A DNA stretch of 11,420 bases, taken from Asterionellopsis glacialis. Its lineage: Eukaryota > Bacillariophyta > Plagiogrammaphyceae > Rhaphoneidales > Asterionellopsidaceae. The stretch is taken from positions 1 to 11,420 of the forward strand of contig WKLE02002279.1 of NCBI GenBank assembly GCA_014885115.2, read 5' to 3'. The notes under the pieces were generated by a model, which did no database searches, was not told where the DNA came from, and worked only from the letters and a program-made list of their open reading frames with translations. The position numbers were made by a program, and so were the translations under genes. Position 1 is the stretch's first letter. Each line of letters starts with the position of its first letter. This document shows positions 8,471 through 11,420 of this stretch, in pieces.

Positions 8471-9200
8471 AATGAAGACAACTAGTAGAAACGCTACAAT
8501 TCCTAGTAACAACAAGGAAAAAAATGTGGACCAAGGCGGTTGACCCTCTTATGCTGCTATTCCAAGCAAATTAGAGAAAACACAGACACCCTCTACACCA
8601 ACAAGAAAGTCATACACTGCAGTGACCAAGGCTACAGCAGAAAGCAACAACAGCATAGTTGACCAAACACCGAAGCAGAGCAATAGTTCATCAAAAAAAA
8701 GACGAAATACGCAACAAATATTGCACCTATTAACGAGCACAAAAAAACTGTGTGATCGGTCACAGAGGAGAATAGCAAACCCCATAAAACTAGGAAGAAT
8801 AACAAAGCCATCATTGTAGAGTCATCTGATAGTAGTATAATGTCCAGCAAGGAGTCTCTATCCAAAGAAGCATCAGTCGATCAAAGGCATGGGAACAGAA
8901 AGACAACAACAAGAGTGGGAACAAACAAGAATTTGAATGGGAACAGAGCAAGGAAGGTAGTTAAATGGACCACAACACAAGCAACAAGGAAGAATCATTG
9001 ATAGATGATTCTGAATAGACAACCACCACCAGGACTGGGAAGTGGGAAGGGGGGCGTAAGGAAAAACCTTTTCAAAGACAAGAAAAAGTAACACCAGAGT
9101 AGCAAACAAGAGGGGAAGGTGAAGGAGACAAAAAAACACTGTGTCAGAAGCAGCACAGAGAGATAGCCACGAAAGGGAGGTGGCAATGGGGAAATCATCC
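8280..9200 (+). other. Purine-rich, low-complexity linker with decayed coding frames
   Basis: The plus strand is strongly A/G rich and poor in T. Frames that can be followed include AAIPSKLEKTQTPSTPTRKSY with QSNSSSKKRRN (8540-8816), and then AIIVESSDSSIMSSKESLS (about 8800-8995). The composition is that of a disordered Lys/Ser/Thr/Asn-rich protein region, now crossed by stops (for example near 8480-8510, 8817 and 8999-9004) and a frame change near 8775. The long hydrophobic minus-strand frames here are by-products of the strand asymmetry. Confidence 0.5.
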
Positions 9201-9304
9201 ATGCAAGGAATATGCATAATCGGGAATTCTAACTGCAAAAAACCAGTTTACAATGGCATGCATCTCAATGCAAAAACTGCCCAAAACATTCTGACATTGT
9301 ACAA

Positions 9305-10738
9305 GTGAACAACATTGCAATTAACACATGCAAATCATTTATGAAAAAATTGGAAGACATAGAGCCCACTTTCAAATTATACTCATGGGATCCAGAAGCA
9401 GAAAATCAAGCTATCTTGCATGATTTGGACAACTCCCTGGACAACATATCAGACTTGAAAGGATTCTTTAAAGGCATAAGGCCAGTAAAAAAAGGAGGAA
9501 AGCTGTACATGAAAATCCTTTCAGGAGTCAAAGATGGTATGAAAAACTTGATTAGTCAAGAAAATTGGCACTGCAAGGAACAATAAGAAATAGTTAGAGT
9601 AGTGCAAGTACAAGCTCCAAATGTAAGCATCATTAGATGGTTGCTATACAGCAAAAAATATATGCACATTCCAACCCTTGCAAAAATGTAAACATGCCCA
9701 AATATCACTGCATTGGATACAGATAAAAGATGGCTCCAACTTTAGCTTGGAGAAGGACTATAGTAAGGAATCAAGGGTTTTGCATGTAGAGTGTAGCACA
9801 CAAACAACAAATTTGGTGACTAATACCCTCTGCTTCATATACCAGACTGACGCAAAGGCATTTCCACTACATGTTTGGATGCTCTTTGTGCCCCAGATCA
9901 ATAATTTATTTAATTTAGGGTTAATCACAAAATTTCAAACAGGCTGGTCTATTCAATGTCAAGACAGAACAACATACGATGTAAAAGTAATCAATAAAAC
10001 AGCACCAAATAACAAAACCCTACATGATATGATCCTGGCACTTCCTTCAAAAACAAGCAACACAACCACTCCTTTATTTATTTCAATTGATCTATCATGG
10101 AAAGGTGGAGGATATACAATACAATTCCACCCAGAAAAGGCCATTGAAGCAAGTATGATGATAAAAGGCCTCTACACTTGTCTCAAAGTAGAATACAGGG
10201 AAGCAAATACTATCAAAGGATATTTTGCACCTGCGGCTGTTATTGCAGCACATGATATGCAATGGGACCAGGCAACACAAAGCATAACCTCTTCCAAAAA
10301 TATAGAAGTAGACAAAATTGCAAAAGCTGATCAAGATATGGAATTTAGCATCAGCGTACCAGAAGAAACAGTTATGGAAATTTCATCTATGACAGGAGCC
10401 AAACCAACATTAGAAACCTTCCAGCAGAAAAGGACAGGGGACAATGACTCAGTCTCTACGTTTGGGGGAAGAATTACTGTAAACAATAACATTGAGGTGC
10501 AACCAAAAAGAAAAAAACAGTACAACAAGGCACAACCACAAAACAAACTAGCAACATAAGCAATGCATCTAGTTGAACCAATGGCTCCATGAAATCACGT
10601 ATGTCATACATGAAATCTCCTGTTGACAAGCTAGGTCAGATGGTGCAACAAGTCATGGGTGCACATAACCAACTTCTTACACAAGTAAACAGCAATAGAA
10701 ACTTTGGATTGGCCATATGCAATTTAACACCACCCTGA
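9305..10738 (+). pseudogene. LINE ORF1-type protein core, frameshifted
   Basis: ORF1 proteins coat LINE RNA. The segment 9305-9586 (LYSWDPEAENQAI, then FFKGIRPVKKGGKLYMKI) continues past a TAA as VVQVQAPNVSIIRWLLYSKKYM. It then shifts frame into the best open stretch, 9678-10559 (293 codons). That stretch contains RVLHVECSTQTTNLVTNTL, AFPLHVWMLFVPQINNL, DMILALPSK, LFISIDLSWKGGGYTIQFHP and EAIEASMMIKGLYTCL-like residues. These match the pattern LHIEV...L..iY......FPLGIRMRLVP...., MI..I.S, .WrG.GYvFtFHP and A...l.GL.P.l that I know from diatom LINE ORF1 proteins. After 10559 the frame moves again, to SPVDKLGQMVQQVMGAHNQL, a short coiled coil, and ends at 10736-10738. It may be followed by a Pro-rich tail to about 10815. 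No ORF2 follows it in this window. Confidence 0.62.
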
Positions 10739-10856
10739 CTAAACTACTGTGGAAACTGGATGATGAATGAAGACATCAGAACACCATTTCCCACCAGTCC
10801 AGACCTAAGTCTGTCCTTCATAGCAATAATTCTGTCTGTCTGTCCACCTAATTTTT

Positions 10857-10888
10857 TGACTCACCGACAGAAATATGTCAGTGAGTCA
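10857..10888. repeat. 32-base imperfect palindrome (hairpin)
   Basis: Outer arms TGACTCAC (10857-10864) and GTGAGTCA (10881-10888) pair perfectly. After one C/A mismatch, the inner arms GACA (10866-10869) and TGTC (10876-10879) pair, around a 6-base loop. Each outer arm contains a TGACTCA/TGAGTCA core, the sequence bound by AP-1-type bZIP proteins in other eukaryotes. Confidence 0.8.
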
Positions 10889-10896
10889 GTTTTTCA

Positions 10897-11034
10897 TGTC
10901 ATGAACTGAATCAATGTCTGGCTCGTCACCTATTTATTGATCATTAGTCACTATGGTCATTGGTCTGTGTATTATTTCCTTCATTCTAAGTCCCATATTA
11001 TGGCCTCATAAGACACATTTTTCAGTTCATGACA
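10897..11034. repeat. 138-bp unit with 14-bp perfect inverted ends (MITE-like)
   Basis: tgtcatgaactgaa at 10897-10910 is the exact reverse complement of 11021-11034. The arms can be extended outward through T-rich/A-rich flanks (10890-10896 and 11035-11041) with two mismatches. The size and noncoding content suggest a miniature inverted-repeat element or a structured subterminal region. No clear target duplication beyond the T/A runs was seen. Confidence 0.5.
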
Positions 11035-11182
11035 AAAAAAGTCTCTCATCACACAAGAATCAGTGTATTGTTTAGGCTGAAGTTGATCACACACTTACCA
11101 GTAGGCCTAGAGGTAACCTGTAACTTGACTCAAACAAACAGTAGCAACAGACTAACAACAATAGCTCTAAAGGTTACATAGC

Positions 11183-11420
11183 ATGTCCAAAAAGACACAA
11201 TCTCAATCTCACCAGTCCTCTGTCCTGAGCTCACAAAAGAGAGCCACCCTAAGCTGTGAAGCTTGTGGTAGGCTATTCAACTCTTATTGAGCTATCACAA
11301 CCCATATTGACAAGAGCCCTTTTTGTGAAGATTTCTTATGCAATGATACTGTTCCAATCAGTGCCCATCATACTGCTTACATACATCAAAATGGTACAAA
11401 GGTACCTGCTAATGAATCAC
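11183..11420 (+). pseudogene. Zinc-finger transposase-like gene, right copy (start only, disrupted)
   Basis: From the ATG at 11183 a Ser/Gln-rich N-terminus of about 24 residues leads to a finger C-x2-C-x12-H-x6-C (Cys codons at 11255-11257 and 11324-11326). Then comes CNDTVPISAHHTAYIHQNG up to the window edge. A TGA at 11288-11290 interrupts the finger at its position 12, where the left copy has Arg, so the stop is most simply a decayed CGA. The rest of the protein lies outside the window. It is the same family as the minus-strand copy at 1-1507 and points the opposite way, so the two 5' ends face each other across about 9.7 kb. Confidence 0.65.
11255..11326 (+). other. C-x2-C-x12-H-x6-C zinc-finger motif (right copy)
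   Basis: All four ligand positions (Cys, Cys, His, Cys) are kept, with the same spacing as 1309-1238 on the minus strand. Shared residues beyond the ligands include L at position 7, T at 15 (left copy YTSH, right copy ITTH), S at 21 and F at 23. The in-frame TGA at position 12 breaks the coding sequence. Confidence 0.7.

Larger units (their letters stand above)
10739..11182. other. Noncoding gap upstream of the right zinc-finger copy
   Basis: No gene is visible here. The first 75 bases may be decayed ORF1 tail (NEDIRTPFPTSPDL in frame). After about 10815 the character changes: a CTGTCTGTCTGTC run (about 10832-10844), a strong hairpin (10857-10888), and a 138-bp segment with 14-bp inverted ends (10897-11034). 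Then comes a leader without an obvious TATA box up to the ATG at 11183. It is probably the 5' flank of the zinc-finger element. Confidence 0.5.

Noticed and set aside
8200..9238. Minus-strand hydrophobic frames that look like small membrane proteins
   Set aside because: They are produced by the purine-rich plus strand (poly-Phe/Leu/Ser reading of the complement). The plus strand has the recognisable ORF1-type and disordered protein text.
9959..10546. Minus-strand frames opposite the ORF1 core
   Set aside because: They are shadows of the 293-codon plus-strand frame and have no motif of their own.
2357..10738. One full LINE with ORF1 and ORF2 in the window
   Set aside because: The ORF1-type sequence lies downstream of ORF2 and outside the duplication that bounds the ORF2 element, so it belongs to a different insertion.
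10893..10906. Short palindrome around catgtcatg as an independent operator
   Set aside because: It overlaps the inverted end of the 138-bp unit and is too short to support separately.
1..11420. CRISPR array, tRNA, rRNA or bacterial defence operon
   Set aside because: No regularly spaced repeats, cloverleaf or rRNA sequence was seen. The coding content is eukaryotic retroelement and transposase debris.

Overview
This window looks like a eukaryotic transposon graveyard, most likely from a diatom. It is AT-rich (about 37-38% GC by eye) and CpG-poor, with no bacterial operon logic, no RNA gene and no intact host gene that I can recognise. The organism call rests on the repeat families. The LINE-type reverse transcriptase carries the motifs STSPSG..LGHY, GGRPGR.AH and GQGS.NSP, which I associate with diatom genomes. 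The Ty3/gypsy integrase carries NPQANAIMERIHQV. The zinc-finger protein at both ends is also a type I associate with diatoms. These are recognitions from memory; no search was run.

Layout, left to right. (1) 1-1507, minus strand: a decayed zinc-finger transposase-like pseudogene that runs off the left edge. (2) 1736-2356 and 7235-7528, plus strand: two halves of one Ty3/gypsy integrase pseudogene. (3) 2357-7232, plus strand: a 5'-truncated LINE of about 4.9 kb inserted inside that integrase and flanked by a 21-bp near-perfect duplication (19/21). It carries the last endonuclease motif, the reverse transcriptase, a long connection region, RNase H, a degraded zinc knuckle and a C-terminal tail. 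All of this is broken by frameshifts and stops. (4) 7529-7976: noncoding tail of the gypsy element, possibly LTR-derived, with short repeats and bZIP-like sites. (5) 7977-10738, plus strand: remains of a LINE ORF1-type protein with a purine-rich disordered linker. Its best-preserved part is a 293-codon open frame at 9678-10559. (6) 10739-11182: a noncoding stretch with a strong hairpin and a 138-bp inverted-repeat (MITE-like) unit. (7) 11183-11420, plus strand: the start of a second copy of the zinc-finger family in (1), also broken.

How the parts relate. The gypsy element was already present when the LINE landed in its integrase gene. Both then decayed together, while a separate LINE ORF1 fossil and two divergently oriented zinc-finger transposase copies surround them. 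The genes do not form a cooperating pathway. I found no undescribed biological system. The most informative signals are the nested insertion with its target-site duplication, the two zinc-finger copies with identical C-x2-C-x12-H-x6-C spacing, and the small palindromic elements in the noncoding gaps.
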